Shown here: one piece after another, positions 11,844-19,921 of the stretch
Position numbering within the stretch: the first letter of the stretch is position 1
How the letters are laid out: each line of letters starts with the position of its first letter
DNA from: Zhihengliuella sp.
GTDB taxonomy: Bacteria > Actinomycetota > Actinomycetes > Actinomycetales > Micrococcaceae
DNA: 64,000 nucleotides
NCBI RefSeq assembly: GCF_031178195.1
Contig: NZ_JAPSJL010000008.1
Span: 1 to 64,000, forward strand
Reading direction: 5' to 3'
The notes under the pieces: model-generated
What the model saw: the letters and a program-made list of their open reading frames with translations, nothing else
The model's database searches: none
Told to the model about the DNA's origin: nothing
Translations under genes and position numbers: made by a program

Positions 11844-13151
11844 ATGAGTTCGCTTCGGCTCCAGACCCTGCCCGACGACGGCGCCGACCACGGGGCGCGG
11901 GACGCAGCGGGTGCCGCGCAGCTGCGGCTGGCACTGGCGGTGGCCCGGATCGTGGAGGCGCCCCTGCGGGAGATCGCCGCCGCGCTGAGCGACGCCGTCG
12001 CACTGGCGCTCCCGCACCGGGCACTGGTGATCCTCACGGAGGACTGCACGGGGCGCCCCCAGAAGAAGGCGGGCGATCCCGCGATCACCGAGCGGGTGAC
12101 GGTGCTGGAGATGGACGCGATCCGCCGTCGGCTCCGCGACGGCGAGGAGATCGCCACCGCGACGCTCGCCGGCGGGGAGCAGCAGGTGCGGGCCTGGGAG
12201 GCGGCCACCGGGGCGGTGCTGGCGCTGTGCGATCCGGGGGCGGCCGAGGGGCCGTCGGTGCGCGAGACGGTCCAGGCGGTCTGGGAGATCACGGCGACGT
12301 GCATCCGGCGGCAGGTGGCCGGGGCCTCGCCGGCGGACCTGGTCGACTCGAATGCGGTCTCCAGGGAGCGCGTCCGCGTGACGACGGAGCTGACCGAGCG
12401 CCACGCGACGGACCTCGAGTCGCTCCTGGCGGTCCTGCGCAGCCGGGACCTGGACGACCGGCGGACCAGGACGGCGGCGACGGAGCTGGCGTCGTCGGCC
12501 CTGGTCCGGACCCGGACCGCCAACGACGTGATGATGGCCCTCTCCGAGGAGCCGGTGGTCGGCGCGTTCTCGCGACTGCGCACGGACCTGCGCCCGCTGA
12601 CGCAGTACGGTCGCCTGGACGTCCAGTTCATCGAGCCGCCCGCCGAGGGCCGGGCGCTCCCGGGCGAGATCGCCTACGCGGCCCGGTCGATCGTCCGCAG
12701 CGCGGTGCTGGCCATGAACGAGCAGGAGGACATCACCCGGGTGCGGGTGCAGTGGGACTGCGACGGCCGGAACCTGCTGATCAACATCCGCGACGACGGT
12801 CCCGGGCGGCTGGACGCCGGCACGCCGGGCCTGCACCAGGCGCAGGCCAACGTGGCGGCGCTCGGCGGCGCGGTCGGCGTGAAGCGCGTCCCCGGCTGGG
12901 GGACGGAGCTCGATGTGACGCTCCCCATCGACGCGCCGCGCGCCGGGGCGGCCGGCGAGTGGGACCTGGCGCCCCGGGAGCTCGAGGTGCTGCGCCTGGT
13001 CGTGCGCGGCCGGAAGAACCGGCAGATCGCCGAGGAGCTGTTCATCAGCGAGAACACGGTGAAGTTCCACCTCACGCAGATCTACCGCAAGCTCGGCGTG
13101 GGGTCCCGGTCGGCCGCGGCGGCCGCCGCCGCGGCCGGCGGACTGGCGTGA
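11844..13151 (+). CDS. LuxR-type HTH regulator with N-terminal degenerate histidine kinase-like (HATPase) region
   Basis: IRDDGPG and GWGTELDVTLPI ATPase boxes, then LAPRELEVLRLVVRGRKNRQIAEELFISENTVKFHLTQIYRKLGV HTH. Confidence 0.85.
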   Translation: MSSLRLQTLPDDGADHGARDAAGAAQLRLALAVARIVEAPLREIAAALSDAVALALPHRALVILTEDCTGRPQKKAGDPAITERVTVLEMDAIRRRLRDGEEIATATLAGGEQQVRAWEAATGAVLALCDPGAAEGPSVRETVQAVWEITATCIRRQVAGASPADLVDSNAVSRERVRVTTELTERHATDLESLLAVLRSRDLDDRRTRTAATELASSALVRTRTANDVMMALSEEPVVGAFSRLRTDLRPLTQYGRLDVQFIEPPAEGRALPGEIAYAARSIVRSAVLAMNEQEDITRVRVQWDCDGRNLLINIRDDGPGRLDAGTPGLHQAQANVAALGGAVGVKRVPGWGTELDVTLPIDAPRAGAAGEWDLAPRELEVLRLVVRGRKNRQIAEELFISENTVKFHLTQIYRKLGVGSRSAAAAAAAAGGLA

Positions 13152-13204
13152 CGGCGGGCGGTGCGAGCAGTCCGGGGTGTCGCCGCGCGCAGGACGGCTC
13201 GACG

Positions 13205-13243
13205 GCGGAGCGCCGCCGCCGGGGACCGACGGCGGCGCTCCGC
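13205..13243. terminator. bidirectional terminator between convergent genes
   Basis: gcggagcgccgccg / cggcggcgctccgc. Confidence 0.6.
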
Positions 13244-13282
13244 TGAGCTGAATTCCGCTGTGCCGTGCTCTGCTCCGGCCGA

Positions 13283-14335
13283 CTACTCGGCGGCGTTGAA
13301 GACGGGCACCACGTGCTCGATGAACAGCTCGAGCGACCGCTTCTTCTCCTCGTGGGTGAGACCGTTGTCCGACCAGAGGCTGAACTCGTCGATGCCGAGC
13401 TCCTCGTAGCGGCGCACCCGCTCGATGACTTCCTCCGGCGTGCCGATGACGGCGGACTTGTGGAGCGCCTCGGGCGCGAACTCCGGCTTGTCGGCGAACG
13501 CCTCGGCGGGCGTCGGCTCGAGGAAGCCGTTGACCGGCGTCGTCTTGTTCATGAACCAGGCGTGGAACGTGCGGTAGTACCGCTGGACGGCCTCCGCGGG
13601 ACGGCGCCAGCCCTCGGGGTCCGCCGCGTCGTGCACGTGGGTGTGCCGGAGCATCATGAGCTCCGGGCGGGAGACCTCCGGGTGGGCCTCGACCGCCGTC
13701 TCGAACTTCCGGACGAGGTCCTCGACCTCCTCGTCGCCCTTCATCAGGGGCGTGACCATGACGTTGCAGCCGTTGGCCACGGCGAAGTCGTGCGACGCCG
13801 GGTCCCGGGCCGCGACCCACATCGGCGGCGTCGGCTGCTGGACCGGCTTGGGGACGCTGGTCGACGTGGGGAACTGCCACACCTCGCCGTCGTGCGCGTA
13901 GTCGCCCTGCCACAGTTTGCGCACCGCCGGGACGAGCTCCCGCAGGTGCTTGCCGCCCTCGGCCGCCGGGAGCCCGGGCGCCAGCCGGTCGAACTCGAAC
14001 TGGTGCGCGCCGCGGGCGAGGCCGACCTCGGCCCGGCCGCCGCTGATCACGTCGAGCAGGGCGGTCTCGCCGGCGACGCGGATCGGGTTCCAGAACGGAG
14101 CGATGATGGTCCCCGCGCCGAGCCGGATGGTGGACGTGCGGGCGGCCAAGTAGGCGAGCTGGGGCATCGGGCTCGGCGAGACCGAGTACTCCATGGCGTG
14201 GTGCTCGCCGATCCAGACGGTACCGAATCCGCCGGCCTCGGCGAGGAGCACGAGCTCGGTGAGGTTCTCGAAGGCCTGCTGGTGGCTGACCTCGTCGTCC
14301 CATCGCTCCATGTGCACGAAGAGGGAGAATCGCAT
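13283..14335 (-). CDS. LLM class flavin-dependent monooxygenase (bacterial luciferase-like)
   Basis: MRFSLFVHMERW, GTVWIGEHHAMEYS, GRAEVGLARGAHQFEF, PPMWVAARDPASHDFA. Confidence 0.9.
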   Translation of the reverse strand: MRFSLFVHMERWDDEVSHQQAFENLTELVLLAEAGGFGTVWIGEHHAMEYSVSPSPMPQLAYLAARTSTIRLGAGTIIAPFWNPIRVAGETALLDVISGGRAEVGLARGAHQFEFDRLAPGLPAAEGGKHLRELVPAVRKLWQGDYAHDGEVWQFPTSTSVPKPVQQPTPPMWVAARDPASHDFAVANGCNVMVTPLMKGDEEVEDLVRKFETAVEAHPEVSRPELMMLRHTHVHDAADPEGWRRPAEAVQRYYRTFHAWFMNKTTPVNGFLEPTPAEAFADKPEFAPEALHKSAVIGTPEEVIERVRRYEELGIDEFSLWSDNGLTHEEKKRSLELFIEHVVPVFNAAE

Positions 14336-14337
14336 GG

Positions 14338-14562
14338 CTAAAGCTCCTTTGCTCTGGTGTTCTCCGCCGAGGCCGCCTGGCGCTCGGCGATGGTCCTGTC
14401 CGCCTTGGACCAGTGCGAGGCGGGCACCTCGCGGATGATGACGGTGGTGTTCTCGGGCAGGGCGCCGACGGTCTCCTCGGCCGCCCGGTGCAGGGCGGTC
14501 ACGAGGCGGCGCAGGTCCTCGGCGGTCCGACCCTCGGCGATGGAGACGTCGATCAGCGGCAT
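14338..14562 (-). CDS. 4-oxalocrotonate tautomerase-like protein
   Basis: MPLIDVSIAEGRTAEDLRRLVTALHRAAEETVGALPENTTVIIREVP; Pro-1 after Met. Confidence 0.85.
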   Translation of the reverse strand: MPLIDVSIAEGRTAEDLRRLVTALHRAAEETVGALPENTTVIIREVPASHWSKADRTIAERQAASAENTRAKEL

Positions 14563-14565
14563 GCG

Positions 14566-16047
14566 CTAGCTCCTCAGCGTGAACGGATCCGCGACGGGAC
14601 CCTCGTCGGTGTTGATCCACACGCTCTTCAGGCGCGTGTACTCGTGCATCGACTCGAGGCCGTGCTCGATCCCCACGCCGCTGGACTTGAAGCCCTGGCG
14701 CGGCGACATCGGGGACATGGCGCGGTACGTGTTGACCCAGACGGTCCCGGCGTCGAGCCGCCGCGCCATGCGGTGCGCCCGGGCCAGGTTCTGCGTCCAG
14801 ACGCCGGCGGCGAGGCCGTACTGCGTGTCGTTGGCGAGGGCGAGGACCTCGTCCTCGGTGTCGAACGGCATGACGGCGGCGACCGGGCCGAAGATCTCCT
14901 CGCGGACCACGCGCATCCCGTTGTCGACATCGGTCAGGACGGTCGGCTCGAAGAAGTAGCCCGGCAGGCCGGTCTCCGGCCGCGACCCGCCCGTGGCGAT
15001 CCGCGCACCCTCGTCCACGCCGAGCCGAACGTAGGAGGACACCTTGTCGAGCTGGTCCTGGAAGGCCAGCGGCCCGAGCTCGGTGGCCTCGTTCTTCGGG
15101 TCGCCGATGACGATGCTCCGGGCGCGCGCCGCGACCTTCTCCAGGAGCTCCTCGTAGACGGAGCGGTGCGCGAACACGCGGCTCCCGGCGATGCAGGTCT
15201 GCCCCGCGGCCGCGAAGATGCCGGCGACCACGCCCATCGCGGCGTTGTCCACGTCGGCGTCGTCGAACACGATGTTGGGGCTCTTGCCGCCGAGCTCCAG
15301 CGTGCAGCCGATGAACCGCGAGGCCGTGGAGGCCGCGATCCGGGCTCCTGTGGCCGTGGATCCGGTGAACGAGATCTTGGCGATGCCGGGGTGGTCCACG
15401 AGGGCGGCGCCCGCCTCCGCGCCCAGCCCCGTCACGACGTTGACGACCCCGTCCGGGAAGCCCGCCTCGACGGTCAGCTCCGCGAAGCGCAGGATGGTCC
15501 GCGACGTGTACTCGGACGGCTTGATCACCAGCGTGTTCCCCGCGGCGAGCGCGGGCGCCAGCTTGGAGGTGGTGAGCGTCAGCGGCGAGTTCCACGGGGT
15601 GATGGCGCCGACGACGCCGAGCGGCTCGCGCTGCGTGTAGTTGAGGACCTGGATGGAGCTGGTGGGGATCTGGCTGCCCTGCACCTTGTCCGCGAGGCCT
15701 GCGTAGTAGTAGAGGTACTCGGGCAGCCCGGTCAGCTGGCCGCGCATCTCGCGCAGCAGCTTCCCGTTGTCCTCGGTCTCCTGCAGGGCCAGCTCCTCGG
15801 CGTTCGCGGCGACCAGGTCGCCGAGGCGGCGGAGCAGGTGGCCGCGCTTCGTCGCGGAGAGGTCCCGCCACAGCGGGTTCCGGAAGGCCTCGGCGGCAGC
15901 GGAGACGGCGCGGTCGACGTCCTCGGACGTGCCCCGGGCCGCCTCGTAGAGGACCTCGAGGGTCGCGGGGTTGGTGCTGGTGAAGTACTCGCCGCCGGCG
16001 GGGGCGGAGGACTGCCCGTTGATGAAGTGGTCGTAGCGCTCAGTCAT
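14566..16047 (-). CDS. aldehyde dehydrogenase
   Basis: VVGAITPWNSPL, ISFTGSTATG, LELGGKSPNIVF, AAGQTCIAGSR. Confidence 0.93.
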   Translation of the reverse strand: MTERYDHFINGQSSAPAGGEYFTSTNPATLEVLYEAARGTSEDVDRAVSAAAEAFRNPLWRDLSATKRGHLLRRLGDLVAANAEELALQETEDNGKLLREMRGQLTGLPEYLYYYAGLADKVQGSQIPTSSIQVLNYTQREPLGVVGAITPWNSPLTLTTSKLAPALAAGNTLVIKPSEYTSRTILRFAELTVEAGFPDGVVNVVTGLGAEAGAALVDHPGIAKISFTGSTATGARIAASTASRFIGCTLELGGKSPNIVFDDADVDNAAMGVVAGIFAAAGQTCIAGSRVFAHRSVYEELLEKVAARARSIVIGDPKNEATELGPLAFQDQLDKVSSYVRLGVDEGARIATGGSRPETGLPGYFFEPTVLTDVDNGMRVVREEIFGPVAAVMPFDTEDEVLALANDTQYGLAAGVWTQNLARAHRMARRLDAGTVWVNTYRAMSPMSPRQGFKSSGVGIEHGLESMHEYTRLKSVWINTDEGPVADPFTLRS

Positions 16048-16795
16048 GCTCGGTGCTCGATTCTTCGATGAAGTGGTGGATGGTCTCGGCGAGTTCGCGG
16101 GGCGCCTCCACCGGCAGCATGTGCCGGGCGCCGGGGACGACGACGGCCCGCGAGCCGGCGATGCGCTCCGTGAGGCGGTGTGTCATCTCCGGCGTGGACC
16201 CGGGGTCCGACGCGCCGGTGACGTTGAGGGTGGGCTGCCGGATCCGGCCCAGGTCCGGGCCGATCTCGGCATCGCCCCACGCGAAGACGCCGTAGGCGGC
16301 CAGGAACGATTCGACGTCGTTCCCCAGGAGCACGGTGCGCGTCCGCTCGACCGTGTCGGCGTCGACCGAGGTGCCGGCGGGGTACCAGCGGTCGATCGAG
16401 GCCTCGGCGGCCGCGTCGAAGTCCGCCACGGCCTGCTCGAGCCGGGCGAGCACGGCGGCGCGCTCCGCCTCGGTGCGCCGGCAGACCGAGCTGACGTTCA
16501 CCAGGCTGGCCACGCGGCCGCCGTGGCGGACGGCGAGCGCCTGGCCGATCAGCGCACCGAGCGAGAAGCCCACGAGATGGGCCCTCGGTGGCAGCCGGTC
16601 GGCGACGTCGTCCGCGTAGACCGCGAGATCCGCCGTCCCCCGCCAGGGCGGTCGTTCGCCGTGGCCGGGCAGGTCGAGCGCCAGGACCTCGCGGTCGGAG
16701 AGGCGGCCGAACTCCGTGCGGAATCCGTCCCACACCGTCCGGTCCAGGCCCACCCCGTGCAGCAGCACCAGCGGCGTCGGCTCGTTCCCGGCCAC
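16040..16795 (-). CDS. alpha/beta hydrolase (enol-lactonase/deformylase-like)
   Basis: LVLLHGVGLDRTVWDGF, LVGFSLGALIGQALA, PGARHMLPVEAP. Confidence 0.88.
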   Translation of the reverse strand: MAGNEPTPLVLLHGVGLDRTVWDGFRTEFGRLSDREVLALDLPGHGERPPWRGTADLAVYADDVADRLPPRAHLVGFSLGALIGQALAVRHGGRVASLVNVSSVCRRTEAERAAVLARLEQAVADFDAAAEASIDRWYPAGTSVDADTVERTRTVLLGNDVESFLAAYGVFAWGDAEIGPDLGRIRQPTLNVTGASDPGSTPEMTHRLTERIAGSRAVVVPGARHMLPVEAPRELAETIHHFIEESSTEHD

Positions 16796-16800
16796 GACTG

Positions 16801-17352
16801 CTACTGCTCCGTGCTCAGCGGCGCGAGGCGCTGCTGCGGCCGTCCCTGCGCCGCCGCCGCCAGCGCGATGACGATCTCGCCCGGATGCGGCGCATCGGCC
16901 AGCCGGACCTCGATGGTCTGGTGGTGCGAGCGGACCGTGGCGTCGGTCTTGTGCTTGAGGGGAATGTCGAAGACGACGCCGGCGGGGCCGCGCTTCTCGA
17001 CGGCCGGCAGCAGGGTGGTGGCCTCGGCGGCCTTGCGGAAGTGGTCGCCGAACTTCAGGGTGTGGATCAGCGCGGAGCCGTGCTCGACCTCTCCGTTCAG
17101 GCCCACGATCGCGGCCTTGCCGTACGCCTCGACGGGCTCGCCGAGCGCTTCGATAACCCGTGGCGCGAGGAGGGCTCCGACGTCGGACGCCACGGCGTCG
17201 ATGCCCGCCGTGAGGTCCTCGACGAACCCCTGGCCGTCCCAGGGGTTCGGGATCACGGCCGCCACGACGGCGACGCGCGCGACGGTCTCGACGGGCCGGC
17301 CGCCCTCGGTGTGCGTCTCTTCGACGATGGTCACGATCTTGCGCGGGTTCAT
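16801..17352 (-). CDS. amino acid synthesis family protein (PF06684/DUF1185), copy 1
   Basis: MNPRKIVTIVEETHTEGGRPVETVARVAVVAAVIPNPWDGQGFVEDL; EAYGKAAIVGLNGEVEHGSALIHT. Confidence 0.8.
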   Translation of the reverse strand: MNPRKIVTIVEETHTEGGRPVETVARVAVVAAVIPNPWDGQGFVEDLTAGIDAVASDVGALLAPRVIEALGEPVEAYGKAAIVGLNGEVEHGSALIHTLKFGDHFRKAAEATTLLPAVEKRGPAGVVFDIPLKHKTDATVRSHHQTIEVRLADAPHPGEIVIALAAAAQGRPQQRLAPLSTEQ

Positions 17353-17963
17353 GCTTCTGCTCCTTCGAGGATCGCCGAGGTCACGGCGGGGTCCGTGGTC
17401 CGGTCGCCGATCCGCGGGTGCGGACGGGGGCCGGTGGACGCGGCGGCCACGACGACGATCTCGTCGGGTGCGGGGCCGTCGCTGACGCGGGTGGTCATGG
17501 TCTGGTAGTGGCTGCGTGTGGCCGCGGCCGTCTTGTGCCACAGGGGCACGGTGAGGCTCTGGCCGGCATCGGCGCGCTCGTCCGCGAAGCAGAGGATCGA
17601 GGTCCCCTCCAGGAATTCGCGCACGAGGTTGCCGAAGTAGGGGGTGTGAATGAGGGCGCTGCCGTGCTCGATCTCGCCCGCGGTCCCGACGATCGCGGCC
17701 TTGCCGAAGGCCTCGATCGCGTCGACTCCCCCGAGCCCCTCGATCAGGCGTGCGGAGACGATGCGCGCCAGCTGCGGCGCCACCCGCTCCGCCTCGGCGG
17801 AGAGGTCCTGGTCCGGGCCGGTCCCGTGCCATGGATTCCGGATGACGACGGCGACCGAGGCGCGGGTGGCCGGCACTGCCGGCGCTGCGCCGGCCTCCAG
17901 GAGGACCTCCTCCTGGAGGTAGACGACCTTGCGGACCTCGGGGAGGCCGGTGCGGGGGGTCAT
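17349..17963 (-). CDS. amino acid synthesis family protein (PF06684/DUF1185), copy 2
   Basis: Paralogous to the adjacent gene: VRKVVYLQEEVLLEAG..VVIRNPWHGTG..EAFGKAAIVGTAGEIEHGSALIHTPYFG. Confidence 0.8.
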   Translation of the reverse strand: MTPRTGLPEVRKVVYLQEEVLLEAGAAPAVPATRASVAVVIRNPWHGTGPDQDLSAEAERVAPQLARIVSARLIEGLGGVDAIEAFGKAAIVGTAGEIEHGSALIHTPYFGNLVREFLEGTSILCFADERADAGQSLTVPLWHKTAAATRSHYQTMTTRVSDGPAPDEIVVVAAASTGPRPHPRIGDRTTDPAVTSAILEGAEA

Positions 17964-18092
17964 GCGTGAGCTCCTCTCCGGCGGTGCCGGGGGCGGGGCG
18001 GTGCTGGAAGGCTCATGCCTGTCCTTTCGAGCCGACGGGGTCGGCGGTACGTGGTGTCTGGAGTGGGCGGGGCCGCGCGGCGGCGGGCTTCC

Positions 18093-18785
18093 TCAGAGGA
18101 GCGAGGACTCGTGGGCTGTGGCCGAGTCGGTGAGCAGCTCCCGCGAGGAGGCGTACACGTGGTTGCGCATGGCGGCCTCGGCGCCGAAGTGGTCCTTGGC
18201 CATGATCATGTCCAGGACAGCGCGGTGCTCCTCCGTGGAGGTCCGGATCCGGCCCGGGTGCTCTGCCGTGCGCACCACCATCCGGTGGTAGGCGAGCTGG
18301 TTCATGAGCCGGTCGTAGTGCTCCACGAGCTTGCGGTTGTCCGAGCCACGGATGATCGTCCAGTGGAACTCGTGGACGAGGGAGGCGTACCGCTCCGCGT
18401 CCTGCTCGGCCGCGGCGACCACCGAGTCCTCGACGTTCCGCTCGAGGACGTCCAGTTCCGGCACGGGGCCCCGGCGGGCCAGCAGCCCGGCCGCCAGCCC
18501 CTCCAGACCCTCCTTGAGCTGGAAGAGCTCGACGATCTCGCGGCGGGTCGGCTCCCGGACGAAGGTCCCGACCTTCGGGCGGATCTCGACGAGGCCCTCG
18601 TGCTGGAGCTGCTTGAGCGCCTCGCGGATCGGCGTCCGGCTGACGCCGAACTCCTCGGCCAGGAGCACCTCCGACAACGGTGCCCCCGGCGGATACTCCC
18701 CGCCGAGGACCAGGCTGCGGACGCGGTCCAGGAGCGTCCCCTGCTCCGCTGGCCGTGGGAGAGCCTCAGTCACGTTCTCTTGCAT
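18093..18785 (-). CDS. GntR family (FCD subfamily) transcriptional regulator
   Basis: SEVLLAEEFGVSRTPIREALKQLQHEGLVEIRPKVGTFVREP plus all-helical C-terminus. Confidence 0.9.
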   Translation of the reverse strand: MQENVTEALPRPAEQGTLLDRVRSLVLGGEYPPGAPLSEVLLAEEFGVSRTPIREALKQLQHEGLVEIRPKVGTFVREPTRREIVELFQLKEGLEGLAAGLLARRGPVPELDVLERNVEDSVVAAAEQDAERYASLVHEFHWTIIRGSDNRKLVEHYDRLMNQLAYHRMVVRTAEHPGRIRTSTEEHRAVLDMIMAKDHFGAEAAMRNHVYASSRELLTDSATAHESSLL

Positions 18786-18793
18786 GCAACAGA
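18772..18793. repeat. 22-bp element, copy A (overlaps GntR start codon)
   Basis: acgttctct-tg-catgcaacaga. Confidence 0.75.
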
Positions 18794-18914
18794 ACGTACG
18801 TCAGTCATCCGGACCTCGTCAAGCATTCCTCCGAAACTGCTGGTATTCAGCGACTTACGGCGTGAGACGGGCCGAGTTCCGCAACGCTCTTGACGCGACG
18901 TTGTGACTGGCATT

Positions 18915-18936
18915 ACGTTCTCTACCATGCAACAGA
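18915..18936. repeat. 22-bp element, copy B (overlaps start of the SnoaL-flavin reductase gene)
   Basis: acgttctct-ac-catgcaacaga; 20/22 identical to copy A. Confidence 0.75.
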
Positions 18937-19871
18937 CATTAGCTCCCTCCCTGACATCCGCCTGGATCGACGCCTGGAACGACGGCGACGTCGCGACCTT
19001 CCGGAAGGTGGTGACCGACGACTACGCGCGCGTCAGCCGCTCGACCGGCACGTCCCACACGCTCGAGCAGATCCAGGAGGACATCTCCGCGATCCGCTCG
19101 GGATTCCCCGATCTGACCACCCGGATCGACTCCGTGGTCGAGGGCGAGGACCAGGCCGTCATCTTCTGGACGAGCGTCGGGACGCACACCGAGGCCTTCC
19201 TCGGGGTTCCCCCGACCGGCCGCCGCGTGGAGACGCGGGGCTGCAACCACGTGCGCCTCGCCGACGGGCGGATCCAGCGCGAGGAGGTCACGTGGGACAG
19301 CTCCGAGCTCCTGCACGCCCTCGGCGTCCGGCACCTGAGCGACGCCGCTCCCCAGGCGACCGACGTCGTCGTCGACGACCTCTCCGGCGAGCCGGACCCG
19401 GACGTGATGAAGACGTTCAACCGGCAGTTCGTCACGGGCGTCACCGTGGTCACCACCCGCGACGGGGAGACGCCGAAGGGCCTGGCCGTGAACGCCTACG
19501 CCTCGGTGTCGCTCGAGCCGCCGCTCGTCATGGTCTGCGTGCAGAAGACGTCGTCCACCTACCCGGCCCTCTTCTCCGGGACCCACCTGGGGATCAACAT
19601 CCTGGGCACCGACCAACGGGATACTGTTGCTACTTTCGCGTCGAAGACCGCGGACAAGTTCGCCGATCTGGATTGGCACGCCGGCCCCCACGGAAGTCCG
19701 CTCATCGACGGCTCGCCGGCCTGCATCGAGGCCGAGATCCGCGAGCGGTTCCAGGCCAAGACCCACACGGTGTTCATCTGCCGCGTCCGCCATGCCGAGG
19801 TCTCCGAGGCCAGCCCGATCGTCTACAAGGCCGGTCGCTTCTTCGACAGCGACGACCTCCAACCGCTCTGA
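18927..19871 (+). CDS. SnoaL-like (ester cyclase/NTF2) domain fused to flavin reductase-like domain
   Basis: N-term TSAWIDAWNDGDVATFRKVVTDDYARVSR..; C-term FVTGVTVVTTRDGETPKGLAVNAYASVSLEPPLVMVCVQ..INILGTDQ. Confidence 0.85.
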   Translation: MQQTLAPSLTSAWIDAWNDGDVATFRKVVTDDYARVSRSTGTSHTLEQIQEDISAIRSGFPDLTTRIDSVVEGEDQAVIFWTSVGTHTEAFLGVPPTGRRVETRGCNHVRLADGRIQREEVTWDSSELLHALGVRHLSDAAPQATDVVVDDLSGEPDPDVMKTFNRQFVTGVTVVTTRDGETPKGLAVNAYASVSLEPPLVMVCVQKTSSTYPALFSGTHLGINILGTDQRDTVATFASKTADKFADLDWHAGPHGSPLIDGSPACIEAEIRERFQAKTHTVFICRVRHAEVSEASPIVYKAGRFFDSDDLQPL

Positions 19872-19921
19872 CCCAGCTCAGGGCACCCCTTCACTCGCCG
19901 AACCAAGAACTGGAGAACACC

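Noticed and set aside
11694-14303. 869-aa minus-strand ORF spanning the LuxR regulator and LLM gene
   Set aside because: Crosses two genes and a terminator hairpin in the wrong frame; composition is non-protein-like.
18001-18020. gtgctggaaggctcatgcc as another member of the 63-kb repeat family
   Set aside because: Only the gtgctgga core matches; likely chance.
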